From assembly GCA_018822105.1 (NCBI GenBank), contig JAHJLB010000015.1:1-42323 (forward strand): a DNA stretch of 42,323 bases, given 5' to 3'. Below, piece by piece: positions 25,956 through 34,067 of the stretch. A program made the position numbers and the translations under genes. Numbering within the stretch: the stretch's first letter is position 1; each line of letters opens with the position of its first letter. The stretch comes from Pseudomonadota bacterium. Its GTDB lineage: Bacteria > Desulfobacterota > Desulfovibrionia > Desulfovibrionales > Desulfovibrionaceae. The notes beneath the pieces are model-generated. The model worked only from the letters and a program-made list of their open reading frames with translations, was not told the origin of the DNA and made no database searches.

Positions 25956-27836
25956 CTAGTCCAGCTCGAACTGGGTGCGCCAGTCCGCGTCTTCCTTCCA
26001 TTCCGGCTGGTCGGCCTTGTTGAGCAGGAAGTCGCCCAGCACGAGGGCGTCCATCTCCGTGCGCATGAAGCAGGCGTAGGCGTCGGCCGGCGTGCAGACG
26101 ATGGGCTCGCCGCGCACGTTGAAGCTGGTGTTCACCACCACCGGGCAGCCCTGCTCGCGCCGGAAGGTGTCGATGAGCTGCCAGTAGCGCGGGTTGGTGG
26201 CCTTGGACACGCTCTGGATGCGCGCGGAGAAGTCCACGTGGGTGATGGCGGGCAGGTCCGAGCGCTCCACGTAGAGCCGGTCGTACATGGGCCGGGTCCA
26301 GTAGTCCTCTGGCAGGGGCTTCTTGCGGGCCTCGGCCACGGGCGCCACCAGCAGCATGTAGGGCGAGCTCCGGTCCAGGTCGAAGCACTCGGAGGCGTGC
26401 TCCTCGAGCACCGAGGGCGCGAAGGGCCGGAAGCCCTCGCGGTACTTGATCTTGAGGTTCAGCTTCTTCTGCATGTCGGGCCGGCGCGGGTCGCCCAGGA
26501 TGCTGCGGCCGCCCAGGGCCCGCGGGCCGTACTCCATGCGTCCCTGGAACCAGCCCACGGCCTTGCCCTGGGCCAAAAGGCCCGCCACCTCGGAACAGAG
26601 GGCGGCGAAGTCGTCGAAGCGATTTGCCGGTGCGCCGAAGCGCCGGCAGCAGCGCTCGATGTCCCCGTCGGAGTATGCCGGCCCCAGGTATGCGCCCTGC
26701 ATCATGTCGCCGCCGGGAGCGCCCCTGTCCACGGTGCGCGGCTGCTCCAGGCCGATGTGCCAGGCGGCCAGGGCCGCGCCAAGGGCCCCGCCGGCGTCGC
26801 CCGCGGCGGGCTGGATCCAGATGTTTTCGAAAATGCCGCGCCTGAGCAGCTTGCCGTTGGCCACGCAGTTCAGGGCCACGCCCCCGGCCATGACCAGGTT
26901 CTTCGAGCCGGTGAGGCCTTGGGCGGTCTCGGCCATGCGCAGCACGGCCTCCTCGGTGAGCTGCTGGATGGCCAGGGCCAGGTCCATGTACTCCTGGGTG
27001 ATTTCGGATTCGCCCGCGCGCTGCGGCAGGCCGAGGGCCGCCTCGAAGCGGCCTGCGTTGCACATGGTCAGCCCGGTGGCGTACTCGAAATAGTCCATGT
27101 TCAGCAGGAGCGAGCCGTCGGGCCGCAGGTCCACCATCTGGTCCAGCATGACCTTCTTGTAGCGCGCCACGCGCTCGCTGCCCTCGATGCCGTAGGGCGC
27201 GAGGCCCATGAGCTTGTACTCGCCGGAATTGACCTTGAAGCCGCACCAGGCCGTGAGGGCGGAGTAGAGCAGGCCCAGGGAGTGCGGGAAGTGCAGCTCG
27301 CGCAGGATGGTCATGTCCCGGCCCGCGCCCTGGCCGATGGTGGTGGTGGCCCATTCGCCCACGCCGTCGATGGTCAGCACCGCGGCCTCGTCAAAGGGCG
27401 AGGGGAAGAAGGCGCTGGCCGCGTGCGAGAGGTGGTGCTCCGGGAAGAAGATCTCCGGCCTGCCGGGCCCGAGCCTGGCCAGCTCGTCCTTGAGCATCTT
27501 GCGCATGAACAGCTTCTCGCGCACCCACACGGGCATGGCCGCCAGAAAGCTCCTCAGCCCGCGCGGGGCGAAGGCGTGGTAGGTCTCCAGCAGGCGTTCG
27601 AACTTGAGGTAGGGCTTGTCGTAGAAGGCCACGACCTCGAGGTCCGCGGGGGTCAGCCCGGCCTCGGCCAGGCAGAAGCGCGCGGCCATGTGCGGGAAGG
27701 CCGCGTCGTGCTTGATGCGCGTGAAGCGCTCCTCCTGGGCTGCGGCCACAATGCGGCCGTCCACCAGCAGCACGGCCGCGGAATCGTGGTAGTAGGCGCT
27801 CAGGCCCAGTATGGCCCGGCGTTGTGGGCTGCCCAT
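25956..27836 (-). CDS. Carbamoyltransferase (NodU/CmcH/SxtI family)
   Basis: A 626-residue enzyme of the carbamoyltransferase family that makes carbamoyl-adenylate and transfers the carbamoyl group to a hydroxyl. The N-terminal Kae1-like domain has GLSAYYHDSAAVLLVDG, an EERFTRIKHD segment and the metal-binding HHLSHAASAFFPSPF. The C-terminal domain has MEYGPRALGGRSIL and HVDFSARIQSV, and ends NTSFNVRGEPIVCTP. The length is typical. A G-rich ribosome site precedes ATG 27836. It is the last gene of sxtJ - DUF5989 - carbamoyltransferase, a conserved trio in many bacteria; the product is unknown, perhaps a carbamoylated surface glycan. Confidence 0.9.
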   Translation of the reverse strand: MGSPQRRAILGLSAYYHDSAAVLLVDGRIVAAAQEERFTRIKHDAAFPHMAARFCLAEAGLTPADLEVVAFYDKPYLKFERLLETYHAFAPRGLRSFLAAMPVWVREKLFMRKMLKDELARLGPGRPEIFFPEHHLSHAASAFFPSPFDEAAVLTIDGVGEWATTTIGQGAGRDMTILRELHFPHSLGLLYSALTAWCGFKVNSGEYKLMGLAPYGIEGSERVARYKKVMLDQMVDLRPDGSLLLNMDYFEYATGLTMCNAGRFEAALGLPQRAGESEITQEYMDLALAIQQLTEEAVLRMAETAQGLTGSKNLVMAGGVALNCVANGKLLRRGIFENIWIQPAAGDAGGALGAALAAWHIGLEQPRTVDRGAPGGDMMQGAYLGPAYSDGDIERCCRRFGAPANRFDDFAALCSEVAGLLAQGKAVGWFQGRMEYGPRALGGRSILGDPRRPDMQKKLNLKIKYREGFRPFAPSVLEEHASECFDLDRSSPYMLLVAPVAEARKKPLPEDYWTRPMYDRLYVERSDLPAITHVDFSARIQSVSKATNPRYWQLIDTFRREQGCPVVVNTSFNVRGEPIVCTPADAYACFMRTEMDALVLGDFLLNKADQPEWKEDADWRTQFELD

Positions 27837-27849
27837 GCGCGGCCCCCCC

Positions 27850-27999
27850 CTAGAACAGCGTGTAGATGAAGGGGGCGATGGCCGAGCCCGAGGTGAGCAC
27901 GATGAGCACGCCGAAGAGCAGCAGCACCAGGATGATGGGCGCCAGCCAGAACTTCTTGCGGACTTTCAAAAAGTCCCAGAGGTCACGAAGAAAGTCCAT
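27850..27999 (-). CDS. DUF5989-type small membrane protein
   Basis: A 49-residue protein with a charged, aromatic N-terminus (MDFLRDLWDFLKVRKKFWL) and one membrane span (PIILVLLLFGVLIVL), ending FIYTLF. This matches the short DUF5989 proteins that accompany SxtJ and a carbamoyltransferase. TAGGAGCAAT before the ATG gives a ribosome site. It lies between sxtJ and the carbamoyltransferase with gaps of 9 and 13 bases, so it is co-transcribed. It is probably a membrane tether or assembly factor for the pathway; its biochemical role is unknown. Confidence 0.85.
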   Translation of the reverse strand: MDFLRDLWDFLKVRKKFWLAPIILVLLLFGVLIVLTSGSAIAPFIYTLF

Positions 28000-28008
28000 G
28001 TATTGCTC

Positions 28009-28422
28009 CTAGAAGGGGGTCTTCAGGTCCGCGGCGGTGACGCGCCCGCTCCGGGCGACGAAGACCGAGGCCGAACCGCGCTTGAAGGCGGCGAGTTGCA
28101 GGGAGTCCTTGCCCATGGCCCGGCGGATGAGGGCCATGGGGGTGAGCACCAGGAAGAACACCAGGGTCAGGATGGCCCGGGACATCACCGCGCCGAGCAC
28201 GGCGGACAGGCCGAACCAGAGCTTCGAGGCCGGGGCGTACAGCCTGGGCGCGGTCATGTTCACCACGAGCAGGGTCGTGGCCGCGGCGACCCAGCCGGGC
28301 CTGCGCGTGATGAGCGCGGCGATGAGGCAGAGCAGCGTCAGCGCCATGCCGGTGTCCACGGCCTTCTGGCGGGCGCTTCCGGCATCGTCCGCCGCGGGGG
28401 CGTGCTTCACAAGGTCGATCAT
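28009..28422 (-). CDS. SxtJ-like membrane protein
   Basis: A 137-residue protein. Residues 25-75 hold two hydrophobic helices (ALTLLCLIAALIT, GWVAAATTLLVVNM), followed by the recognisable SxtJ part: APASKLWFGLSAVLG, a third helix (ILTLVFFLVLTPMALI) and MGKDSLQL. SxtJ was named from the saxitoxin operon, but the family is widespread beside carbamoyltransferases and does not imply toxin production. It is the first gene of the trio; AGGAG lies upstream of the ATG. Confidence 0.85.
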   Translation of the reverse strand: MIDLVKHAPAADDAGSARQKAVDTGMALTLLCLIAALITRRPGWVAAATTLLVVNMTAPRLYAPASKLWFGLSAVLGAVMSRAILTLVFFLVLTPMALIRRAMGKDSLQLAAFKRGSASVFVARSGRVTAADLKTPF

Positions 28423-28561
28423 GGCTGCTCCTGAGAGAGTGTCGTGGTGCGGCCATTACTGCCAGAAGACACGGCCAAGGGCAAGCTCGGCCCGGGGCGT
28501 GGCGCCCTCTCCCCGCACAGCAGGCCGGACAGGGGGCACAGGCTTCCTGAGGCGAGGCGCC

Positions 28562-29740
28562 CTATTTCCCCGGCGCCTTGGCCTGGAAGGCGGCCGCCCG
28601 GGCGTCCTGGGCCGCGATCTGGCTGCGCGAGAGCTCCTTGGCGGCCTGTTCGCGCGGGGCCTGGGCCTCGGCCTGGCCGTGGCGGGCCGAGACGGACAGC
28701 CAGTAATAGGCCTGCGGGACGTTCTTGGCCAGCTCCCTGCCCTCGAGGAGCAGCAGCCCCAGGTTGTGCTGGGCCTTGGGGTCGCCCAGCTCGGCGGCGC
28801 GGGTCAGCAGGCGCTCGGCCTCGGCCGGGTTCTTGCCGCCGTTGCCGCCTTCGAGCAGCAGCAGGGCCAGATTGCACTGGGCCCCGGTGTGGTCCTTCTT
28901 GGCGGCCTCGCGGTACCAGCGCTGGGCCGTGGCCAGGTTCCGGGGGGTTCCCTGGCCCAGCTGGTGGTGCAGGGCGTAGGAGTACTGGGCGCGGACATGG
29001 CCGGCCTTGGCGGCGCGCTCCAGCCATTTGACGCTGGCGCCCACGTCCTTGGGCAGGCCCAGGCCCTGGGCGTACATCTGCGCCAGCAGGTACTGGGCGC
29101 GCGGATGGTTGGCCTCGGCGGCCTTCTGCATCATCTGCGCGGCCTTGGCGTTGTCGCGCTCCAGGCCCTGTCCGCGGGAATAGGCCAGGGCCAGGTTGTA
29201 CATGGATTTGACGTGGCCTCGGCCCGCCGCGGTCTCGTACAGCTGGGCGGCCCGGGCCAGGTTCATGGGCACGCCGTTGCCCGAGCCCAGCAGCCCGGCC
29301 AGGTTGTACATGGCCCCCAGGTTGCCGCCCTGGGCGGCCTTTTCATACCAGGAGGCGGCCAGGGTGGCGTTCTGGGCGATGAGGCCGCCCTGGTCGTAGG
29401 CCAGGCCGAGGTTGAACTGGGCGTCGGTCAGGCCCTTGTCCGCGGCCAGGGTCCACCAGCGCACCGCCTCGGCCGGGGATTTTGGCGCTCCGTTGCCCGT
29501 GGCCAGGGCCAGCCCGACCTCGTTCTGGGCGTGGGCGTCGCCGCCTTGGGCCTTGGCCAGGGCTTCGCGGAATTTCGGGGTGAAGGGGGTCTCGTCAGGC
29601 TCCAGCACCGAGGGCTGGGCCTGGGCGGACTTGCTGGCCTGGGCCTGCTGCGCAAGCGGGACAAGAACGGCGGCGGCCAGGGTCAGGAAAGCGGCGAGAA
29701 CGGCGCGGACGCGTGTGGTGCGGCAAAAGACGGGAAACAT
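28562..29740 (-). CDS. Secreted Sel1-like repeat (TPR) protein
   Basis: A 392-residue precursor with an N-terminal signal peptide (RAVLAAFLTLAAAVLVPLAQQAQA). From about residue 80 there are eight consecutive 36-residue Sel1-like repeats with the pattern AQxNLGLxY..G.....A..WYxxAAxxG, forming an alpha-solenoid scaffold for protein contacts in the periplasm. A Gln/Ala/Lys-rich tail follows. The start is ATG 29740 or the GTG just before it; AGGAGG lies 10-13 bases upstream. A much longer in-frame extension upstream lacks a ribosome site and is not used. The gene seems monocistronic. Confidence 0.85.
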   Translation of the reverse strand: MFPVFCRTTRVRAVLAAFLTLAAAVLVPLAQQAQASKSAQAQPSVLEPDETPFTPKFREALAKAQGGDAHAQNEVGLALATGNGAPKSPAEAVRWWTLAADKGLTDAQFNLGLAYDQGGLIAQNATLAASWYEKAAQGGNLGAMYNLAGLLGSGNGVPMNLARAAQLYETAAGRGHVKSMYNLALAYSRGQGLERDNAKAAQMMQKAAEANHPRAQYLLAQMYAQGLGLPKDVGASVKWLERAAKAGHVRAQYSYALHHQLGQGTPRNLATAQRWYREAAKKDHTGAQCNLALLLLEGGNGGKNPAEAERLLTRAAELGDPKAQHNLGLLLLEGRELAKNVPQAYYWLSVSARHGQAEAQAPREQAAKELSRSQIAAQDARAAAFQAKAPGK

Positions 29741-30083
29741 CACGGACTGGGAACCTCCTGGGGAATGGGCCCGGCGCGTCATGGCCTGGCCGGGCGACGT
29801 GACCATTGTAGGCCCGGCGGGAGAGGATGTCCACACCTGCGCCGGAGGGCCGGAAACAGGCGCCCTGGACTGTCGAAAATGAGGCAGGCAATGCGGCAGG
29901 ACTGCAACGTCTGCATCAGGCAAACCTTTTTTCGTAGAAAGATCGCCTCCAGAACGCAAACGCACGATGCTATATAAAAAGGCATGAAAAATTGCTGGAC
30001 TAGTGCATTGGTAGTGGAATAGATATCGGCTCTGTTATTCCACAGGGGCTGTTGCTGCAGCCCGTAGACCACGGAGGAGCATC
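29741..30083. promoter_or_regulatory. AT-rich divergent promoter region with palindrome
   Basis: 343 bases between divergent genes. The segment 29925-30045 is markedly AT-rich (TATATAAAAAGG at 29971-29982). A perfect inverted repeat GTGGAATA (30014-30021) and TATTCCAC (30036-30043), 14 bp apart, looks like an operator. A clear -35/-10 pair could not be chosen for either direction. No additional gene is seen. Confidence 0.4.
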
Positions 30084-30299
30084 ATGCACTGCATCATCTT
30101 GCTTCCAGGCGTCGCAGGACGGTTGCCTTCAGCCGAGGAACTGCGGCAAAGGGGTTTCTCCGTTTCCCGGGCCGTGGCCCTGCCCGAGCCGGCCGCGGCA
30201 GGCCTCCCGGCGGCTCAGGGCCCGGAGGCGGACCAGCGCCTGCCCCTGGCCGCCGAGGCCAGCGCCCCCTATGGCCGTCCGGTCTGCCCCAAGCCCTGA
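30084..30299 (+). CDS. Hypothetical small protein
   Basis: A 71-residue open frame preceded by an excellent ribosome site (GGAGGAGCATC before ATG). The N-terminus (CIILLPGVAGRLPSAEELRQRGFSV) looks structured; the rest is Ala/Pro-rich and ends YGRPVCPKP. It has no signal peptide of normal length. A GC-rich hairpin follows. I recognise no family. It could be a real small protein behind the AT-rich promoter region, or a chance frame in GC-rich DNA. Confidence 0.45.
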   Translation: MHCIILLPGVAGRLPSAEELRQRGFSVSRAVALPEPAAAGLPAAQGPEADQRLPLAAEASAPYGRPVCPKP

Positions 30300-30320
30300 G
30301 CCGACCCGCACCAGCGCGAA

Positions 30321-30355
30321 GGGCTCCCCCGGCCAGGTTGCGGCCAGGGGAGCCC
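30321..30355. terminator. GC-rich hairpin between small gene and hsp20
   Basis: GGGCTCCCC (30321-30329) and GGGGAGCCC (30347-30355) form a perfect 9-bp stem around a 17-base loop. It lies between convergent genes. There is no T-run, so termination is plausible but not certain. Confidence 0.5.
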
Positions 30356-30408
30356 CGTTCATGTACTGGGCCCGGGCCTCGGCCCGGACACCGGCCCCAA
30401 AGCCGCCG

Positions 30409-30768
30409 CTAGGCGGTCTGCACCGGGATGCGGCGCGGGGCGATCTTCTCCAGCCGCGGCAGGTGCAGGGTCAGCACCCCGTCCTTGAGGTTGGCCTTGA
30501 TGCGCTCCCGGTCCACGCGGTCCGAGAGGCTCACGGCGCGGACATACTCGCCCGGGCCGAACTCGACCTCCATGAAGGTCTCCTTCTCCGTGCCGCCTTG
30601 CAGCGCGCGGCCCGAAACCACCAACTCGGTGGCGTTGATCTCGATCTTGAGGTCTTCGCGGCGCACTCCGGGGACGTCCATGTAGACGTAGACCCCGTCC
30701 TCCCGCTCCAGGATGTCCGTGGCCGGGCTCACCCGCTGCAGGGACTTGGTCTCGGTGTTCTCGCTCAT
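30409..30768 (-). CDS. Small heat shock protein (Hsp20), copy 2
   Basis: A 119-residue alpha-crystallin-domain chaperone that holds unfolding proteins. The domain spans about residues 15-110: ATDILEREDGVYVYMDVPGV opens it, and the conserved end NLKDGVLTLHLPR and a short tail RRIPVQTA (IxV-like motif IPV) close it. The start has GGAGGAG upstream. It lies 26 bp after the other Hsp20 gene in the same direction, so both are one operon. The two proteins differ clearly, so they probably form mixed oligomers. Confidence 0.93.
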   Translation of the reverse strand: MSENTETKSLQRVSPATDILEREDGVYVYMDVPGVRREDLKIEINATELVVSGRALQGGTEKETFMEVEFGPGEYVRAVSLSDRVDRERIKANLKDGVLTLHLPRLEKIAPRRIPVQTA

Positions 30769-30794
30769 CTGCGCTCCTCCTCTCTGGCGCGGCC

Positions 30795-31205
30795 CTAGGC
30801 CACGTCGATGCTGATCTTCCGGGGCACGCTGCCCTCGGCCTTGGGCAGGACCACGGTGAGCACGCCGTCGGCCAGGGTTGCGCGCACCTTGTCGCGGTCC
30901 ACGGGCACGGTGAGGACCACCACGCGCTGGAAGAACCCGGCCGGGCGCTCCTGGCGGTAGTACTTGCCCTGCTCCGTGGGCCGCTCGCCCCGGATGACCA
31001 GGCTCTTCTCCGTCAGGGTCAGGTCCACGGCGTCCAGGGCCAGCCCGGGAATCTCCGAGCGCACGTAGTAGTTGCCCTCATCCTCGCTCACGTTGAGCGG
31101 CGGGAAGGCTATCCGTCGGCCCTCGCCGTACTGGGGCTTGAAGAAATCCTCGAAGAGCCGTTCGAACCGGCCGGGATAATACAGGGTATTGAAGTCGAGC
31201 ACCAT
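30795..31205 (-). CDS. Small heat shock protein (Hsp20), copy 1
   Basis: A 136-residue Hsp20. ATG 31205 is chosen because AAGGAGG lies eight bases upstream; an in-frame ATG 59 codons earlier lacks this. The N-terminal arm (YPGRFERLFEDFF) is typical of HspA/IbpA-like proteins, followed by an alpha-crystallin domain (PLNVSEDEGNYYVRSEIPGL) ending with LADGVLTVVLPKAE and KISIDVA. It is the promoter-proximal gene of the pair. Confidence 0.93.
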   Translation of the reverse strand: MVLDFNTLYYPGRFERLFEDFFKPQYGEGRRIAFPPLNVSEDEGNYYVRSEIPGLALDAVDLTLTEKSLVIRGERPTEQGKYYRQERPAGFFQRVVVLTVPVDRDKVRATLADGVLTVVLPKAEGSVPRKISIDVA

Positions 31206-31239
31206 GGCGCCTGCCTCCTTCCTGGTTGATGTTCCCCAA

Positions 31240-31267
31240 AAAATAAATTCGCCGGGGCGGCAGTCAA
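31240..31267 (-). promoter_or_regulatory. Possible promoter of the hsp20 operon
   Basis: On the minus strand TTGACT (31262-31267) and TATTTT (31240-31245) are 16 bp apart, about 35 bp before the start codon. The context CCCCTTGACT could also be read as a heat-shock sigma factor -35, but no CCCCAT-type -10 is present. Confidence 0.4.
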
Positions 31268-31764
31268 GGGGCGCGGAAGCGGTTTCAGGGGGCTGTCCGC
31301 CGGCCCTGGCCGGGGCGCCGCAGGGCGGGCGCGCGCAGGCAGGAGAGCCGGTTCCTGCCCGGGACGTCTGCGGGAGCATCACAGGGAATCAAAAAGGTGC
31401 GCCGCTTCCCGGTCCTCCCGGGCTGACTCCGGCCCCTCTTTGTCCGGGCCTGGCAGGTCACTCTTGCGGCGCACTGTGCTCTTTCTTGGTGCGGGGCGGC
31501 TCAATCCGCCATTCTGTCAGGGGATGCTGCGGGTCTATTCTGTTTCACCCTCCGTTGCCGTGGCAGTTGCGGACTGCACTCCGGACCATCCTGAGGAGTC
31601 CTTGACTTGAATACTAGCCATGCCCCAGGGAAAGTAAAGAGGAATTCCGGGCGCTGGAGCAAAGGGAAGCCCAACTCCGCTTCCGAACGGCATATTTTTC
31701 TTGCCAGGGGCCGGCGGATGCGGGAAAGTGCATACTGCGTCCGCACCCAGGAGGTCCGCCGCCG
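31268..31764. other. Intergenic region without recognised gene
   Basis: About 500 bases between the divergent hsp20 operon and the secreted protein gene. A CTTGACTTGAATACT stretch (31601-31615) is promoter-like for the plus strand but has no good -10. Open frames here lack ribosome sites or run through the neighbouring gene in another frame. I see nothing else. Confidence 0.35.
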
Positions 31765-32124
31765 ATGTCCGTCAGGGTTTGCCGCCTCCGCAGCGCCATG
31801 CTGCCCGCCCTCCTGCTGGCCCCGTTCCTGGCCCTGGGGCCATGCTGCCCGCCGGCCGAGGCCCTGGGCGCCTCCGGGGAGTGCGCGGCCCTCTTCGAGC
31901 TCTACCGGGGCTGCCACGCGCGCGGGGCGCAGGCCGACGGCAGCCTGGCCTGCCTGGAGGACAGCCTCGAGGTCCGGGCCCGCGCCCTGGCCAAGATGAC
32001 GCGCAAGAACCTTCAGGCCGCCCAAGTCCTGGTGGAGCTGGTCTGCGGCACGGGCTGCGAGGACGCCGTGTCCCGGCGCGCCCCCGCCACCCGCCAGGAG
32101 TTCACCCAGGCCTTCTGCGACTGA
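31765..32124 (+). CDS. Small secreted cysteine-containing protein
   Basis: A 119-residue precursor. AGGAGG lies ten bases before the ATG. A signal peptide (LRSAMLPALLLAPFLALG) is followed by cysteines CC and, in the mature part, CAALF...CHARG...CLED, and further on VCGTGCED and a final CD, suggesting two or three disulfides in a helical periplasmic protein. It is followed 33 bp later by a DUF362 ferredoxin protein gene, probably co-transcribed. No family is recognised. Confidence 0.65.
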   Translation: MSVRVCRLRSAMLPALLLAPFLALGPCCPPAEALGASGECAALFELYRGCHARGAQADGSLACLEDSLEVRARALAKMTRKNLQAAQVLVELVCGTGCEDAVSRRAPATRQEFTQAFCD

Positions 32125-32157
32125 CTCGCCCGCACAAACACAGACAAGGAGAACGCC

Positions 32158-33294
32158 GTGGCCAGCCAAGTCTATTTCTGGAACCTGCGCGCCAGCATGA
32201 AGGCCCCCTACGACGTGCGCATCCGCCGCCTGCTCGCGCGCACGGGCTTTGCCGAGCACATCGAAGGCGGGGAGCTCGCGGCGGTGAAGATCCACTTCGG
32301 CGAGCGCGGGGTGACCAGCCACGTGCAGCCGCTCATGGTCCGGCCCATTCTGGAGGAGCTGGCCCGGGCCGGCGCCCAGCCCTTCCTCACCGACGCCAGC
32401 ACCCTCTACGTGGGCCAGCGCGGCGAGGCCGTGAGCCACGCCATGCAGGCCGCCCGGCACGGCTACGATCCGCTGCTCCTGGGCGCGCCGGTGATCATCG
32501 CCGACGGGCTCAAGGGCGCGTCCCAGGTGGCCCTGCCCGTGCCCGGCGGGCGGCATTTCACCCAGGCCTACCTGGCGGCGGACATCGCCGAGGCCGACCT
32601 CCTGGTGTCCGTCAACCACCTGAAGGGGCATGAGCTGGCGGGTTTCGGCGGGGCGCTCAAGAACATCGGCATGGGCGCGGCCAGCAAGCAGGGCAAGATG
32701 CTCCAGCACGTCACCACCGGACCCAAGGTCGACATCGCCGCCTGCAAGGGCTGCGGGGCCTGCGTCAACATCTGCTCGGCCCGGGCCCTGACCCTGGTGG
32801 AGACATTGGAGGGCGGCCTGGACGGGAAAAAGCACGTGCTGCTCGACCTGGCCGCCTGCCGGGGCTGCGGGGCCTGCTTCCTGGCCTGCAAGAACGGCGG
32901 GCTGACCATCGACTGGCAGACCGACGTGGCCGGCTTCCTGGAGCGCATGATGGAGTACGCCGCCGCGCTGCTGCTTTCGCGCTTGCGGCCCAGCCTGCAC
33001 GTGACCTTCGTCACGGGCGTCACCCCGGACTGCGACTGCATGGGCTTCTCCGACGCGCCCATCTGCCCGGACATCGGCGTGCTGGCCTCCCTTGATCCCG
33101 TGGCCATCGACCAGGCGGGCATCGACCTGGTGAGCCAGGCCGAGCCCCTGTGGCCCAGCCACCTGCCCCAGGGCCTCAAGGCCGGGCAGAACAAGTTCCT
33201 GGCGCTTCGGCCCCAGCTGCCCCCGGCCCTGGGCCTGGACTATGCCGAGGCCCTGGGCCTGGGCAGCAGGAAGTACGAGCTGGTGCCCGTGTAG
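32158..33294 (+). CDS. DUF362 protein with two [4Fe-4S] motifs
   Basis: A 378-residue cytoplasmic protein starting with GTG 32158 behind AAGGAG. Most of the chain is a DUF362 domain (AAVKIHFGERGVTSHVQP, FLTDASTLYVGQR, VNHLKGHELAGFGGALKNIGMG). A ferredoxin insert carries CKGCGACVNIC and CRGCGACFLAC. The C-terminal part has DCDCMGFSDAPICPDIGVLAS. Such proteins are common in anaerobes; the reaction is not established. The ferredoxin insert implies low-potential electron transfer. Confidence 0.88.
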   Translation: MASQVYFWNLRASMKAPYDVRIRRLLARTGFAEHIEGGELAAVKIHFGERGVTSHVQPLMVRPILEELARAGAQPFLTDASTLYVGQRGEAVSHAMQAARHGYDPLLLGAPVIIADGLKGASQVALPVPGGRHFTQAYLAADIAEADLLVSVNHLKGHELAGFGGALKNIGMGAASKQGKMLQHVTTGPKVDIAACKGCGACVNICSARALTLVETLEGGLDGKKHVLLDLAACRGCGACFLACKNGGLTIDWQTDVAGFLERMMEYAAALLLSRLRPSLHVTFVTGVTPDCDCMGFSDAPICPDIGVLASLDPVAIDQAGIDLVSQAEPLWPSHLPQGLKAGQNKFLALRPQLPPALGLDYAEALGLGSRKYELVPV

Positions 33295-33407
33295 GCGGCG
33301 CCAGCCAAGGCGGCCCCCTTGACGCGCCGCCCCGCCCGTCGCACAATGCGCGCAAGTCCGGCCCACCGGCCGGAAGCCGCCGCAAACCCCGAGGAGGGCT
33401 CCCCGCC

Positions 33408-33941
33408 ATGCGCATCGAACAGATCATGCGCCACGACCCCACCCGCGTCTCCCCCGACGAGCCCGTGTCCCGGCTCATCAGCTGGTACGCCAACCCCGGC
33501 AACCGCTCGCGCTACACCTACGTGGTGGACGCCAAGGGCCAGCTCCTCGGCGTGGTGACCATGATGGAGGTGCTGGGGCTCTTCCTCGCGCCGGAAATGG
33601 TGGACGCCCAGGAGCAGGGCCGCATGGGCGAGGCCGAGGTCCTGCGCGGGGTCATGGAGGCCCTGCACAGGGGCAAGGACAAGCCCGTCAGCGAGATCAT
33701 GCGCATGGACCTGCCCACGGTGCGCGCCTCGGCCTTCTTCCTGGAGGCGCGCCTGCTGCTGCGCGACCGCAAGCACACGGCCCTGCCCGTGCTCGACGGC
33801 GCCGGCGTGCTCGTGGGCGAGGTCACGCGGCGGGTGCTCATCCGCCTGCTGGACATCATCCTGCGCGACCCGGACCTGTTCCTGCTCAGGAAGGACAGCA
33901 AGCAGCTCTTCGAAACCACCAGCGAGTTCTTCATCGGCTAG
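33408..33941 (+). CDS. CBS-pair protein
   Basis: A 177-residue protein made of two CBS domains (about 1-65, starting IEQIMRHDPTRVSPDEPVS, and 95-155, starting VSEIMRMDLPTVRAS), which usually sense adenine nucleotides. GAGGAGG lies before ATG 33408; a longer in-frame reading overlaps the upstream gene and is not used. A helical linker joins the domains and a C-terminal helix follows (LLDIILRDPDLFLL). It has no catalytic domain, so it is a regulatory subunit or energy sensor with unknown partner. Confidence 0.9.
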   Translation: MRIEQIMRHDPTRVSPDEPVSRLISWYANPGNRSRYTYVVDAKGQLLGVVTMMEVLGLFLAPEMVDAQEQGRMGEAEVLRGVMEALHRGKDKPVSEIMRMDLPTVRASAFFLEARLLLRDRKHTALPVLDGAGVLVGEVTRRVLIRLLDIILRDPDLFLLRKDSKQLFETTSEFFIG

Positions 33942-33942
33942 G

Positions 33943-34034
33943 CGCCTCCGGCCCAGAGCCTCGCCTCCGGCGTGCAGGCTCGCCTCCGGCGGCCAGAAGC
34001 GCCTCCGGCGTGCAGGCCTCGCCTCCGGCGGCCG
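33943..34034. repeat. Tandem CGCCTCCGG repeat array
   Basis: Five copies of CGCCTCCGG start at 33943, 33962, 33981, 34000 and 34020, a period of 19, 19, 19 and 20 bp. Spacers alternate GTGCAGGCT-like and CGGCCAGAAG-like. The array starts two bases after the CBS gene stop. A single copy follows the stop of the large membrane protein at 10174-10182, so this is a dispersed intergenic element. Confidence 0.8.
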
Positions 34035-34054
34035 GGGGATCAACGATCCCCCGG
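34032..34054. repeat. Perfect hairpin at the end of the repeat array
   Basis: CCGGGGGATC (34032-34041), loop AAC, GATCCCCCGG (34045-34054). It is fused directly to the last tandem repeat and followed by ACCCCCGCATG, resembling intergenic hairpin elements seen in Desulfovibrio genomes. Confidence 0.65.
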
Positions 34055-34067
34055 ACCCCCGCATGAC

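Noticed and set aside
25956-28422. Saxitoxin-type biosynthesis locus
   Set aside because: SxtJ, DUF5989 and carbamoyltransferase occur together in many bacteria, and no saxitoxin core gene (polyketide synthase or amidinotransferase) is present.
30052-30798. A 248-codon plus-strand frame across the first hsp20 gene
   Set aside because: It overlaps the alpha-crystallin gene in antisense, and its sequence is biased shadow; only the short frame with its own ribosome site at 30084 was kept.
31607-31999. A 130-codon plus-strand frame upstream of and overlapping the secreted protein
   Set aside because: It has no ribosome site, runs in a different frame through the signal-peptide gene and becomes Arg/Pro/Ala-rich.
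33943-34054. CRISPR-like array
   Set aside because: The repeats are only 9 bp, with 10-bp similar spacers, and end in hairpins; there are no cas genes. It is a tandem intergenic repeat.
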